Shown here: positions 1 to 10,940 of the stretch, one piece after another | Layout of the letters: every line of letters starts with the position of its first letter | Numbering within the stretch: position 1 is the first letter of the stretch | Assembly: GCA_003988855.1 (NCBI GenBank) | Contig: QYAI01000013.1 | Span: 238,425-302,424 of the forward strand | Length of the DNA: 64,000 bases | Direction of reading: 5' to 3' | Source: Arachnopeziza araneosa | Taxonomy: Eukaryota; Ascomycota; Leotiomycetes; Helotiales; Arachnopezizaceae | Position numbers and translations under genes: made by a program | Notes under the pieces: model-generated | Told to the model about the DNA's origin: nothing | Database searches by the model: none | Seen by the model: only the letters and a program-made list of their open reading frames with translations

Positions 1-429
1 ATGAGTGTCAAGGCCTGTGCACAACGATTATCCACCATCTTGTATGGCAAGCGATTCTTCCCATACTATGTTACTGCTATTTTGGGTGGTCTAGATGAAG
101 AGGGGAAGGGCGCTGTATACTCTTATGACCCAGTCGGTAGTTATGAGCGGGAGCAGTGCAGAGCAGCTGGTGCAGCAGCAAGCCTAATCATGCCCTTCTT
201 GGATAACCAGGTCAACTTCAAGAACCAATACATACCAGGAAGTGGTGTAGGACACGAGTTGCAAGAACGAGAGAAGATACCATTACCGCGAAACGAAGTA
301 GAGGACTTGGTTAAGGATGCTTTTGATAGTGCTGTGGAGAGACATATTGAGGTTGGTGATGGGTTGCAAATGATGATTATCACCAAGAATGGAATTGAGG
401 AGATCTATAAACCGCTCAAGAAGGATTAG
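1..429 (+). CDS. PRE7: Proteasome subunit beta type-6 (Pre7), 3' part
   Basis: This is the last coding exon of a 20S proteasome beta subunit; the gene starts upstream of the window and the first ATG seen here is internal. The 142 residues read through the core beta fold, including YSYDPVGSYEREQCRAAG, GVGHELQ and the C-terminal MMIITKNGIEEIYKPLKKD, which fit yeast Pre7 / human PSMB1, a non-catalytic subunit of the beta ring. The stop is TAG at 427-429. The gene is convergent with the YTH gene on the other strand. Two further proteasome genes lie in the window (PRE4 at 18.9 kb, RPT4 at 29.1 kb). Family assignment is by recalled sequence similarity; the subunit could be confused only with another beta subunit. 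Confidence 0.88.
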   Translation: MSVKACAQRLSTILYGKRFFPYYVTAILGGLDEEGKGAVYSYDPVGSYEREQCRAAGAAASLIMPFLDNQVNFKNQYIPGSGVGHELQEREKIPLPRNEVEDLVKDAFDSAVERHIEVGDGLQMMIITKNGIEEIYKPLKKD

Positions 430-1740
430 AGAGTTCGGCTTGGGAGATTTCACACCTGTACACTAGGTAGAAAGAACTTTAAACAGTGGCATGGAAAGCA
501 AAAATCAACACCACAAGACTAATTATTCAAGGCGAAGTAAAACATTTCACTGTCTTTCAGAAATACCCTTAAGCATGGGCAAAAACCACAGATTCCCAGA
601 ACAATCTTCAGATCACGTTATAGTTTCTACACGTGATGCACAATGACGATAGGTAGAAGTAACGGCCCTAGTCCTAGTGTTTAGGCTACTGTCACTATTC
701 CATAGTTTTCTCACTACTGTAGTATGATGGTAGAGGTGTTATAAATGTATAAATGAAATAATCTCACCGACAGCCAACACTGGCAGCAACCCCATTGGTC
801 CAGATCACAACTTTCAAGCGGCTAGCTGGAAGCAAAATGGATTACGCATGATGCTCCTCATGCTGCATGCAGCGGCGAAGCCCATCCGAGCCCTCCACGA
901 TCCCCTTGTCGATGTAGGAGACCTACAGTGGTTCGTCAAGATCGGCACCCTCTTTCGTCAGATATCGCAGAGAGGCGAGAAGCCGAAACAGTTGTGGCGC
1001 ATCTAGTTCACAGCCACACAGCCACAAGTTCGCCGCGAACCCAGCACCGGTGTTGGAACCAGCGTTTTGCCACAACACCATCGGACTGTTGCCGGAATGC
1101 GCGATGCAGGGTGAGGCTATATGTGGCAATGATGGTATTCAACATCATTCCCAGTGATGGAGCTTTGGTCAGTCTATACTTTCATGCTCTAGCAAGAAGA
1201 TAAAAGCAGCGAATTCTCTTCTCAATCTCGATTGGTTCTCGTTAACGATGGAATTCGGAGGAGCCTATCGAGATTCGGAGACATTTTTTAAGGTTTCCGG
1301 ACAGCAGGAAAGCTTGCAATTGGTCGTACGAGCCTGGGAAAGCCAGAATATTACTAGAATGAATTGACTCACTTATTCTTATGCCAGTTACACTTGGTAT
1401 TAGTAAGAACGGTAGAGAGTTTCTGAAAAGTGCACAAGTACTTGAATTTCTTGGTAGCTAATTTGCATTATATCTACAGGAGTGATTATCTTGTCAGGCT
1501 TCCAGGCCTGACGCAAATGTATCTAATCTGTATGCATAGAATATACCACAAGGGTTTCCGTACAAATATGCATTCATTCGCATCATAATTCATCACCATA
1601 AAGTCGTGCACTTAGAAGCAAGTCTTTAACACAAGAGAAAGTAGAATAATCCCCAAAGCAATGGCCAGCAATGTGAGGACTTTTAAGAACCAAATCCATG
1701 CTACATGCACTTAGGATAACAGCATTGAGCTCCAGTATTA
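430..1740. other. Intergenic region between convergent PRE7 and the YTH gene
   Basis: No coding region can be supported here. Open frames near 923-1203 have no recognisable motif and no fungal-like splice structure. A short hairpin can be drawn at 1493-1512 (arms GTCAGGC and GCCTGAC around a 6-nt loop). The stretch probably holds the 3' UTRs of both flanking genes. Confidence 0.5.
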
Positions 1741-3850
1741 CTAAAAGGGTCGCGGTTGCGAGAATCCACCACCACCTATCATAGGAAAATTCATATTTTG
1801 AACATTGGTAGGTGCGGCTGGGCTTGGCAGTCTGTGAAACAAACCCAGGAGTCGTCGTCCAATAGCGGTCTCCAGCTCAGTACCGTCTCTCGCAATTTTG
1901 ACTTCTCGATTCGAGTTCCATGGATTCCGTAGACCTCTCGTTCGGTAGAATGGGAGGCGAGTCGTCGATATCCATTCGACGTGGAACGGCTTGCCCCAAG
2001 CTTTTGATGGCGAGGCGGGATCAGCATCATGGCCACTTCTATTACTTCCACTGTCATCCTCTCCTTCGTCCCTCTCCTCCTCTTCATCTCGTTCTGCTTC
2101 CCAGAAGATTGTTCCCCGAGCTGAATCATCAATAATCCGACCCTTTGGCGCGAACTCGGTAGCTGGAGTAGGTATGGCCTTTGGAAGTTCAGGATCTTCG
2201 ACAGTGTGGGCTTTCGGGGCAAATTCAATAGCTGCAGCCGGGTCATCGTTGATAAGGGAAGTCATTTTGGCATAGCCAAAATATTCTCCAGATTTGTTTG
2301 CAGAAAAAATCAAGTACACATTATCGGCAGTCTATAGTGCTTCTTAGCTTGGTAGAGGAAAAGGGAACGTCTTGAGCATTTCGTACCTTGTATGCCGTAT
2401 TCAAGGTCTCTTCATTATGAGATTGAGTTGCCCAGATGCCGTTCCTGACACTGAGTTCAAGATCTTCCACCGTCAAACTCTTCACAACGAAGAATTTGTC
2501 CTTCGGCAGGCCTGAATCTTCTGTTCCTCGAACCTCCCCCACTCCCGTATTCTCTGCTTCGCTCTTAGAATCAGCATCGACCTGAGGAGATGGAGTACGA
2601 TCAACATTTGCTGATGCCGATGCATTTAAAGATGCAGGGCCAGTAGGCACTGCTGTACCAGCAGCCACTCCTGCAGAATTTCGCCGTAACCGACTGACTA
2701 GTCTTACTGTTTGAAATCTCGAATCGTGGATCTTCATCTGAGCTGCCGTACAACTTTCCTCGTCTTTAAAATTAGCAAACGCACAGTTGCTCTTTGAAAT
2801 CAGAAAGAGTGACTCCAGCCCAGAAGTTTCTTTACAGACGTGGAGAACGAGACTCATGAGATCTGTTTGCGGCGGCAGATTGCCAATCCAAATAGCGTGT
2901 CCTGAAGTTCAGAGTAAGCTGAATACTACCGAAATGTCAGATTAGTATAGCTTACCACTCTGGCGTGGTTTACGAGGAGGCCCACGAACAACTGAAGGGT
3001 GTGTCATATTTGCGCCTAAAAATCCATCAGTACAAGATATGAAGAAGGAGAAAGAATATTTACCCATACCTTGGGATCTAGCTTGCCCACTTCCGGATCC
3101 ACCAACATACTCTGGACCTCTCTGCTGCGTCTGGAGACGATTATCGCCAGAGAAGGTGCCTCTCATGGCAAATTGGCCAGGCATTGGATTACCAATATAT
3201 ATTGGATTTTGGATATTGTATTGTCCTTGGGGTACGAAGAACTGTGCTCCAGTTTGTTGACCTGCTATATATCCCTGACCTTGATACAAATGACTTCCTG
3301 CCTGCATATTTGTTGGCGACGGACTCTGTCCAGGCGCATACATTCCAGCATATTGAGCTTGATACTGATTGTGATAAGGCATATTCTGAGGTATAGCTTG
3401 GGCATTCGAAAACTGCTGAATATTTTGCGTCTGATACATTCCTTGGGAAGACGTCGGACTGGATTGGTATCTCTGTGATGGAATGTTGCCATAATTTTGG
3501 TAGGAGATGTCTGGTAGCATGTTTCCGAGTGAGCCCATATTGAAGGAATCCTGTCGGCCTTGTTGAGACTGTTGCTGTGAAGAAGAGGGATGCACGAGGT
3601 AGCTGCCAGCTGCGACGTTTAAAGTTTGTTGTCCATATCCTCCTCCTCCTCCTCCTCCTCCACCACCACCTCTGCTTTCGCCCTCGTCCTCGTACGAGCT
3701 CAACGATTGAACATGAGAAGAACTCCCTCTAGACTCGAGTTGCTGGTTTGGAAAACTGCCCGAAGATTGCTGGTCAAGTGATTTATCCCCCATCCTGACG
3801 ATGACAGTTGGCAAATTGCCACCCCAGAACTGGAAGAGTACAAATGCCAT
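1741..3850 (-). CDS. YTH-domain RNA-binding protein with N-terminal RRM
   Basis: Predicted m6A reader. Proposed coding exons are 3850 (or 3793) to 3070, 3015-2956, 2901-2387 and 2331-1741, with introns of 54, 54 and 55 nt. From the Met at 3793 the protein has 629 residues; from 3850 it has 648, and a 5' intron is also possible, so the start is unsure. Residues 1-240 are a Gln/Ser/Gly/Tyr-rich disordered region with a poly-Gly run. An RRM follows (about 262-345: HAIWIGNLPP as RNP2, SNCAFANF as RNP1-like). The YTH domain (about 394-610) has GIWATQSHNEETLNTAYK, VYLIFSANKSGEYFGYAKM, FHVEWISTTRLPF and NPWNSNREVKI. The probable aromatic cage is Trp416, Trp510 and Trp545. The last two sit in greatly lengthened loops, one of them highly acidic. 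Fungal YTH proteins regulate mRNA stability or processing; which one applies here cannot be read from sequence. Confidence 0.85.
3643..3670. repeat. CTC/CAC trinucleotide run encoding poly-Gly
   Basis: A CTC/CAC trinucleotide microsatellite inside the YTH gene. Read on the minus strand it gives a run of about eleven glycines after SRG in the disordered N-terminal region. Length variation here would keep the frame. Confidence 0.75.
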
Positions 3851-5230
3851 GTCAGCATTTCAAAGACGCTTAACACCAACATGATGCTCACTAAGAAGTC
3901 TGAGAGGATAAGAGAATTAAATAAAGGAGTTTCAATCCTTCAAAAGGAGAGATGAGCCCAAAGTGAAAGCACAGCCATACCTCAACTTGGTTGTCCCTCT
4001 AGACCTCTTCCCTTGAGGAGTCCCTTTGCTGTTGTGATTCGACACTGTTTTTAGAAGTGTGGCGAGTTTAGTTCGGAAGTTTAACGACCCGTACGGACCG
4101 CACGAGTCCAGGAACAAGGCTTCCTAAATTCCAAAGAATTGCGAGGTTGTTGAGGAGATAGTGGATTGTGGGGGAGGCGTAGAAGGATCAATTTTGTGGT
4201 TGGTTCAGTAGGACTTGAGGATGGCCGGATTAAGTAACTCCAGTATGAAGAACGAAAAGCCTCCGAAAACACGGTAGGTCGTTGACCTAGAAAGATCGAC
4301 AAAGGAACAGAAAGCGAAAGCTCAGTCAGCACGGCCTATGGGATAGTGTAATGGACGGTCAGTTTTGCTCCGGAGCCCTATGAGCAAGCTATTGAGAAGT
4401 GGCACCTGTCAGTGCTTCAGTCGCCTCTGGCGGAGAGGTTCCTGCAAGAAATGATTGGGTACCTACAACAAGATAACAATAGATTTGAGCTTAGGCTCCG
4501 ACCAGAAGGGGATGCAGGCAGGCCGTCAAGTTTTGCAGCTGCTTGATAATGGGGAATTAGGGATCGAGGTGGGACTGGTCTCGAGCTGGCGGGATGCAGA
4601 TGGAGCGGGTTATTAGACAACTTCAACAAGGTGGCTTCATTTTCGGAGGACGCGAATGGCAGGAAAAGGATCGACAGGAACCATTGTCAAGTGACGACAG
4701 AGAGGACGGCGACGGGGTTCCGAGATGGCCAAGAGGGAGGGAAATTTCTCCCAGCATGGAGGAGGGAGCTTGGGCGTTGGGGTTGGCAGACGACGGGGTT
4801 GTTCCCTCTCGCAGCAGACGACAACGGAGCCTCTGATAGCAACGGCGAGAAGGCAGTGGGAGGAGCCATGGTGCGAGCTGCCTACGGTTGAACAGGTCGT
4901 GGCGCTGGCGCATGGAAGCGGATATGGCCCTGGCGAGACCTAATGGAAGTTGGCTCCAGCTTTCTGACTGCAGTTTGGGGTTGGTTCTGGTGGTGGTAGC
5001 GGTGCAGATTAGGGGAGTGGTGCAGGAGGCGTTTTGCGGAAGCCGCTTTAAAAAGACACATGGGAATCTGAAAATTGCATCTTGCCTACGGAGATTCGCC
5101 TACGCTACTGGCAGAACCAGGTAGTTGACAGTTGGCGGGCCCCAGCCCCCCCCAGCGGCACTGTTGCGTATATCCCCAGGGGCTCAGTGTCTATCTTGCT
5201 TGCTTGCTCGCTCGCTCTCGGCCGTGATGT

Positions 5231-5253
5231 CCCATCCCATCCCATCCCATCCC
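5231..5253 (-). repeat. (CCCAT)4 CCC tract; minus-strand G-quadruplex motif
   Basis: Four pentamers CCCAT followed by CCC. The minus strand therefore has five GGG runs separated by 2-nt loops, a textbook G-quadruplex-forming sequence. It lies about 1.4 kb upstream of the YTH gene's most upstream proposed start and on that gene's sense strand. Confidence 0.75.
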
Positions 5254-8200
5254 GCTCACATCCCAAGACGGCACATCTGCGAGCACACCCACTGGACGCC
5301 CGTTGGATGGCGATCCGGTCTTGCTGATGCTTATTCCTCTTCCTGGGAATTTTGAGGGTCCAGGGCAAGAGGTCGTGTCGCCACCAGCAGGGCCGGGCAG
5401 GGAACTGAGCCACCCCCCCGAATCCAGCAAGCCAAGCGATATCCCATGGAGATCATTGGCAAACGGTCTGGGCTGTCGTCGATGCCTCCACGTGCTGCTG
5501 GGCTTGCTCGTGTGCGACCTTCCGACGCGTGAAGGGCCATCATGGAGCCTTTGGAGAGCGAGAAGAGCTGAAAACTCCTGGCCATCACCCCCGATCGGGC
5601 ATTTCGGCTCTGGATGCCGCTGATTGGCCTCCTCCTCTTCCGTGGGCTGGCTTACATATTCCATCAGTAGTACACTGCATTCCCTCCGCGTGCAGACCCC
5701 GTGGGCGCAAATCTCGCCACACGACAAGACTGACGTCATAACTTGGCATGTCTCTAGTTTAGCTTCGAAAAGATGCATATTTCCTGTCCATGGCACTTCA
5801 AAGGACAATGAACTCGTGACTGCCGAAGCTTGTTCGTCAAGGAGAAGAAGATCTGGTTGAGCTGGGTTCTGCTCCAAGGCTGTGGTGGCAATCTTTCTTC
5901 GAACTACGTTGCTAGAGCCGGCTCAGCCCAGATACGTGGTGATGAAGCACGAGATGACGAAGGACGAACGACAACCATCATAATCAAAACGAGATCTGCC
6001 AAAAACCACACACGAACCAGGATTCTCCACCACCGTTCTTGCTATGAGGTTGAGGTTAGTTTGAGGTACAGCAGTTTCGGGACTTGTAGCCGAGGAAACC
6101 GCCCAAGACATTTGAGCGAAATCATCCCCTATCCGACGATCAACGTCAACAAAGAAGCACCAATGCCAATGCACACATACAGCATTCATAGGTGGCTTCA
6201 AACGGTGGGCCTTCATAGGCAGTAGAACCAAGGACTTCGATATCCCATCCATTCTTCTGCAGTCACTTCTACGCCACGCCACATCTTGCTAGTCCTCAAC
6301 CGGTGGAGCATTGGGCAACCTTGAATTCCTGCTCCATCGTCCGAACCAACCTGACCTAAGACAGAAACATGTTTGTATGTTTCTATTTTGAGCGGCGATA
6401 ACTCATGCTCTGTCCAAGAATTTGTATTGAAATACCTTGTCAATCACAGCTCGGGTTCCACGAGGGCCGAGAAGTCTCGAGGCTGTTGTCGAAAGTCATC
6501 TGGAAACGCCACACTTGGATTTAGTAGTGAATTGATCGACAGGTTTCATCCCTATCAGGTATTGATCTTCCAGGATACGAACGACAAACGTGACTGTGTT
6601 CCGCTGCACGTATTTTCCATACAATGTCGAATTACCTTCAGCTTACCTGTCGCACCTACCCGGAATCGCCTAAACCGCTGTCAGTCGCACCCTGCCGAGA
6701 GCTGCCGCTCACTTAAAGCCCTCCTATCCATGATCTACCGTTCATGGATCCAGCGGAAGCGGACTCGGACTCATTTGATGATGGTCCCAAATCTCGATTC
6801 GGGCCCCAGTGGCTGCTTTTAGAGCGGCAGCTCTTGCCCGTAGCTTGATATCCTGGATTGGAGGCCCGAGGAACACGCGCATGTAGATTTATTGGTCTCC
6901 CTTGGCAGGGCTGACGGCTTATGACTATGGGCTTTCAACGAGTTGCGGAAGACACTCATATAAGCATCCATTTTATGAGAACTGGCTTCATCTCACAGAT
7001 TTCTCGGGGCGAAACAAACGTTAAATTGATATCTCGCTCACAGGAAGTCATGCCTCTGCCAGCTCCTTGCGAGTGCAACTGTGAGATAAGAAGCAGACTG
7101 TGGTGAGACGAGAATACACGAGAACTATTCAATACGGGCAGAAGGTTCTACCATTTCTGTGTCTTTGGGCTTAAGCCGCATTTTACGTCTTGATCCCTTT
7201 TCTATTTTTTGCTGATAGTGTGACAGTATTAAAAATATTTGCCGTACACTGTGCTGGTCTTGACGCAGCACTCCCTAAATTGCCACGTCTAAAAACCGCT
7301 GTCCGTTTACTTCGGGCGATTTTAATTGCTTTCGTACTATTTTTTTGCTGCCACGGTATTCAAAACATGCGCAGTATTACAAGTGAGACGATTCTGAACA
7401 CATCCAAGTCCTAATCTACGATAAAAATCTTCAGGAAGAGTTATTCGGTTCCCAAGTCATAAACATATGCTTCATGCCAGGTGAGAACTTTCGCAACTGG
7501 GATAACCACTCTAGAACCAATCACCGTTCAAAGTGCAGCATATCTAATGATTGAATTTAACAGTTCTTTTACCAGCGAATAAAGGATACGTTCCGCTTCT
7601 TCAACTGCCGTTGATGAACTTTGCCTGCAACACTAAGCGATCTACTGATCACATTCAAGCCACGGAGGTGACTTATGCGGTAATGAGTGGCAATAGATAG
7701 AGGTTAGAGAAGTTTCATCCCTCAACCACATGCTCTGGTTTACTAATCTCGATTTGCCAATATGCAGTGACAACATATCTCAATCTCTAACTTTGCATTC
7801 CTGCAGAAAGCTCCGTCCCATCAGATGCGATGATCTGGTACGTTTTCCGAGAGCCCTACACGAATGGGGACTCCGCCTGAAGATCAGCATGGCGGTGCAG
7901 TAAGGAGAACACTCTACATTACCTCCCAACAGGCAGTCGGCCCAGGTATTTATGATTGGTGATGTTTATGTTATGTCTGCATTAGTTTATCAAGATGTGC
8001 CACTACCTATCATATTGTGCCAGTAACAACTTGGCATGCTGGCAAGCACGGATGATCGAACTAGCTTGGAACTATTGATGTCGTACTCTACAATACGTAT
8101 GGTCCCGAAGGCATTGTTCCCAGGAGGATGACCATTAGGATTTGCAACGGGTCCCTATCCTTCCAGCCACACATATATCTCCCACGACCTGTGTGCGAGG

Positions 8201-9411
8201 GCAGGAATGAGTGGAGAGCCACAGCCCTTGTTTCCACGGGCTACTTCCCCATGTAACAGGGCAAGCACACTCACGCCACTTCGCTTTCTGAGGACGGCCA
8301 CGAAGTCTAGATCCGCATCGTGAGTCAACCCTACCTATCTAATGATCTATCTGCCTGATCGTTCCCCTGAATATGATCTATTCATGACACCATCATATTT
8401 TAGCGATCTGTCGCTCTAACTCCAGCCAAGCGCGGAATACTCGACCTTATGCGACATGCGGCATTGATACCTGTACATACCTACAGTGTAATCTCGGTTC
8501 ACGCTGGCGTCAAAACATGCAACAAAGATAATAACATGTAGCAAGAAGTCTCTAGATAACCTGCCAACACACTTCTAAGTGAAATCATATATAACAGTTC
8601 CAGAACTTTATCCGCACATGAAAATTATCAATAATAATACAGGTTCCAGATAGCATATCTCAGTGCCTCTAGTGTTTTATCTCGAAGTTTTTTCTCGCCA
8701 CCTTTCATTAAGAAACGAAATTATTGCGTTAGTTCATTATTCAGACATCGGCAACCAGCTCAAGACTACAACAATGTTCTTAAGTACAGCTCAATCACTT
8801 AAAGCATATGTATATCATTGTACAATGCTAAGATAAAAATATCAAGGCTTGGTCCCGATATCTGATTAGCAACAGTTTTATTTACAAGAAGTTAATAAAG
8901 ATTATATAAGGAGGATATTCGTTTCCCATACATCAATAATGTAAAGTAATGAAACAAGATATTCCCAAGCTTGAAAGGGAACACACACCCAATTCTTCAG
9001 AAACGGGCTCCACCAATGCGAACATTGGTTCTAGAAAAGGAATCTCTGATTGCTCGCACCATTTCTAATGTCCCGCAGAATAGCAAGCCGTGCAAGAATT
9101 TTTCACTAGTTCCAAAAATGCATAGCTGCCACAAATATACGACAGGCAAGCCACTAATATGTTGGAACTGTAGTTGGTTCGGCGAATTCCCGTAGTGTGC
9201 GAAAGGGGAAGGAATTTGACGTGAAGGCCATTTTCTCGCATAGGAGCTTGACGTGCTCAAAACGCAGAGTGAGGTGGACTCGAACGGATTCATCTAGCTC
9301 CTGGATCTTGCCGGCTGCACGATATAGGGTAGTACCACTAGTAGCATCTGCTAATTGTATATATCACGTGGGCGATAACGTGATCTAAGTGTGGTTTGAT
9401 ACCTCAGCCCG

Positions 9412-9427
9412 AGGTACCTAGGTACCT
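9412..9427. repeat. 16-bp palindrome of the AGGTACCT type
   Basis: AGGTACCTAGGTACCT is a perfect palindrome made of two overlapping GGTACC units, about 290 bp upstream of the HSP30 heat-shock element. CCTAGGTA/AGGT-type words recur in other spacers of the window (46.95, 48.40 and 54.20 kb). Confidence 0.6.
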
Positions 9428-9706
9428 AGCTATCTTGCGCATATTGTCTGGAAGTTGGAAAATACTTCGCGTGTTGGTTCCTGTGACTTAGGATCACAGT
9501 TATAGTACAGTATAAACTCCCGTAGCATTCTAATGTACGGCCTTGACATGGGTGTTTGCGATGGAATATTCTCCCACATTGTGGCACTTTCGCTTGAATC
9601 ATCAGGTGACTATTTCTCCTGATCTCCCTTATTTACTACCTAATCTGGCGTGACTGACTGTCACACCAACCAACCAAAATAAAGAATTTCGAATAGAATG
9701 GCTCTG

Positions 9707-9751
9707 AGAAGATTCTAGCAGCTGCTAGAACTGAAGCCTTGAGTATAAATA
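9707..9751 (+). promoter_or_regulatory. HSP30 promoter: heat-shock element and TATA box
   Basis: AGAAGATTCT at 9707-9716 is a perfect nGAAnnTTCn heat-shock element. Its TTC begins an 18-bp perfect palindrome (9713-9730, half-site TTCTAGCAG) that ends in GAA; the 12-nt gap between TTC and GAA keeps the 5-bp phase of HSF sites. A further in-phase GAA follows at 9733-9735. A TATA box (TATAAATA, 9744-9751) sits just downstream, about 135 bp before the start codon. Heat-shock factor control of the gene below is inferred. Confidence 0.75.
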
Positions 9752-9885
9752 AATGCTGCAACGCCTTTGAAGTACGCCTTCTTTCATCAGTAGAACATCA
9801 AGAATTCTTTATGCAATCATCTGGAAGACTTTCAAGACTGCCATTTAAACGAGTCTTATTCTCCAAGAAAACAAACACACGCAAC

Positions 9886-10518
9886 ATGTCTCTCTTCCCT
9901 CGATCATTTATCACCCATGACCAATCCACCTTCCCGCCTCTCTTCCGCCTCCTCGACGAATTTGATCAATACTCGCGCAGCATGGATCGTCCTTTGCGAA
10001 CCCAGCTCGAATCATTCACGCCCAAATTCGACGTCAAGGAATTGAACGACGCCTACGAACTCCACGGCGAACTTCCCGGCATCGACCAAAACGATGTCGA
10101 GATAGAATTCGCCGACTCCCAAACCCTCACCATCAAAGGTCGCACCGAGCGCGGGTACACGCGAGGCACACCACCTGCTGGCCTCGTCGGAGGTGCAACC
10201 ACCAAGGGCGCCATAACCGAGCGTGAAGAGCACCACGACAACTTCCACAAAGCCAGTGTTGAAGACGAAGGCGCTGGGGGACAGAGCACGGCGGTTCAAC
10301 AAGTTAAGAACACCGACGAACCTAAGCAGCAAGAAGCTCAGCCGGAGTCGGAGAAGTTCTGGGTCTCGGAACGCAGCGTCGGCGAATTCTCACGGTCTTT
10401 CAGCTTCCCTGTTCGTGTCGATCAGGATGCAGTGAAGGCCTCGATGAAGAATGGTATCCTCAGTATCTTGGTTCCTAAGGCGAAGAAGGCCGACAGTCGT
10501 AAGATCACTATTCAATGA
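9886..10518 (+). CDS. hsp30: Small heat-shock protein, HSP30 / alpha-crystallin family
   Basis: Intronless, 210 residues. The start is the ATG at 9886 (MSLFPRSFITHD), which matches the N terminus of Neurospora HSP30; the open frame continues upstream but runs over the TATA box. The alpha-crystallin domain starts near residue 46 (FDVKELNDAYELHGELPGI) and its first half ends at LTIKGRTERGY. The domain is then split by a hydrophilic insert of about 70 residues rich in Glu, Gln and Gly, resuming at FWVSERSVGEFSRSFSFP and ending with the conserved NGILSILVPK. This split architecture is typical of filamentous fungal HSP30. The protein is an ATP-independent holdase for unfolding proteins. The upstream heat-shock element indicates heat induction. 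Confidence 0.92.
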   Translation: MSLFPRSFITHDQSTFPPLFRLLDEFDQYSRSMDRPLRTQLESFTPKFDVKELNDAYELHGELPGIDQNDVEIEFADSQTLTIKGRTERGYTRGTPPAGLVGGATTKGAITEREEHHDNFHKASVEDEGAGGQSTAVQQVKNTDEPKQQEAQPESEKFWVSERSVGEFSRSFSFPVRVDQDAVKASMKNGILSILVPKAKKADSRKITIQ

Positions 10519-10940
10519 GCGGCTAGAGAAGCCTATTTTTGGAAATCGGTTCGTTTGATATGATGTTATGATTGATTTTGAGTATTTGAACTTCTCTCTT
10601 TGGCGGTGGATTTGCCCTAATGGATGGGTCAGTGGGAGTTGAGTGCTGATTCCGCACTAAATGACCTCTGAATTTCGGTGAATGAAAAAGAGTCATTCCT
10701 CTCAATCTTTGTATCATCAAGAAAATCAAGATATTTGCATTAAAAACTGGTCGATTGATATTTGCGTGCACTTATGCGATCTGAATGACTACCTGTTTGC
10801 CACATAAGCTAATTTTCAAGTGAGGCCATTCCAAACATGTCTTTGTTTTGATAACCCAGTCGACGCCATGCACCAGTGACCGTCCATTGTCAAAGATCCC
10901 AACGCCATCAAATGCAATCCCGTCATAAAATGCCATATCT
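10519..10940. other. Spacer between convergent HSP30 and PNO1
   Basis: AT-rich spacer of 422 bp holding the 3' ends of both genes. I see no coding potential or repeat in it. Confidence 0.5.

Larger units (their letters stand above)
3851..9885. other. About 6 kb region without a supportable gene
   Basis: This is by far the largest gene-poor block in the window, between the 5' end of the YTH gene and HSP30. The part from about 4.4 to 5.7 kb looks GC-richer and carries long chance frames on both strands (up to 228 residues at 5877-5191, minus), but none has a recognisable domain. The part from about 7.1 to 9.7 kb is AT-richer with many stops. It could hold a long 5' leader or promoter for the YTH gene, non-coding transcripts, or an eroded mobile element; I see no terminal repeats or transposase motifs. 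Confidence 0.5.

Noticed and set aside
923..1203. Frames on both strands downstream of PRE7
   Set aside because: Antisense to one another, no motif; likely 3' UTR or spacer.
4594..4943. Overlapping 60-96 residue frames on both strands
   Set aside because: All frames are open because of base composition; no motif, no splice structure.
5191..5877. 228-residue open frame on the minus strand in the 6 kb spacer
   Set aside because: It lies in the GC-richer part where stops are rare, has no recognisable domain, low-complexity ends from the CCCAT tract, and overlaps equally long frames on the other strand.
6373..6822. 149-residue plus-strand frame
   Set aside because: No similarity to a known family in its peptide, no adjoining exons, weak start context.
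9739..9885. N-terminal extension of HSP30 (49 residues)
   Set aside because: It would start at a TTG codon inside the TATA-box region; the family start is MSLFPR at 9886.
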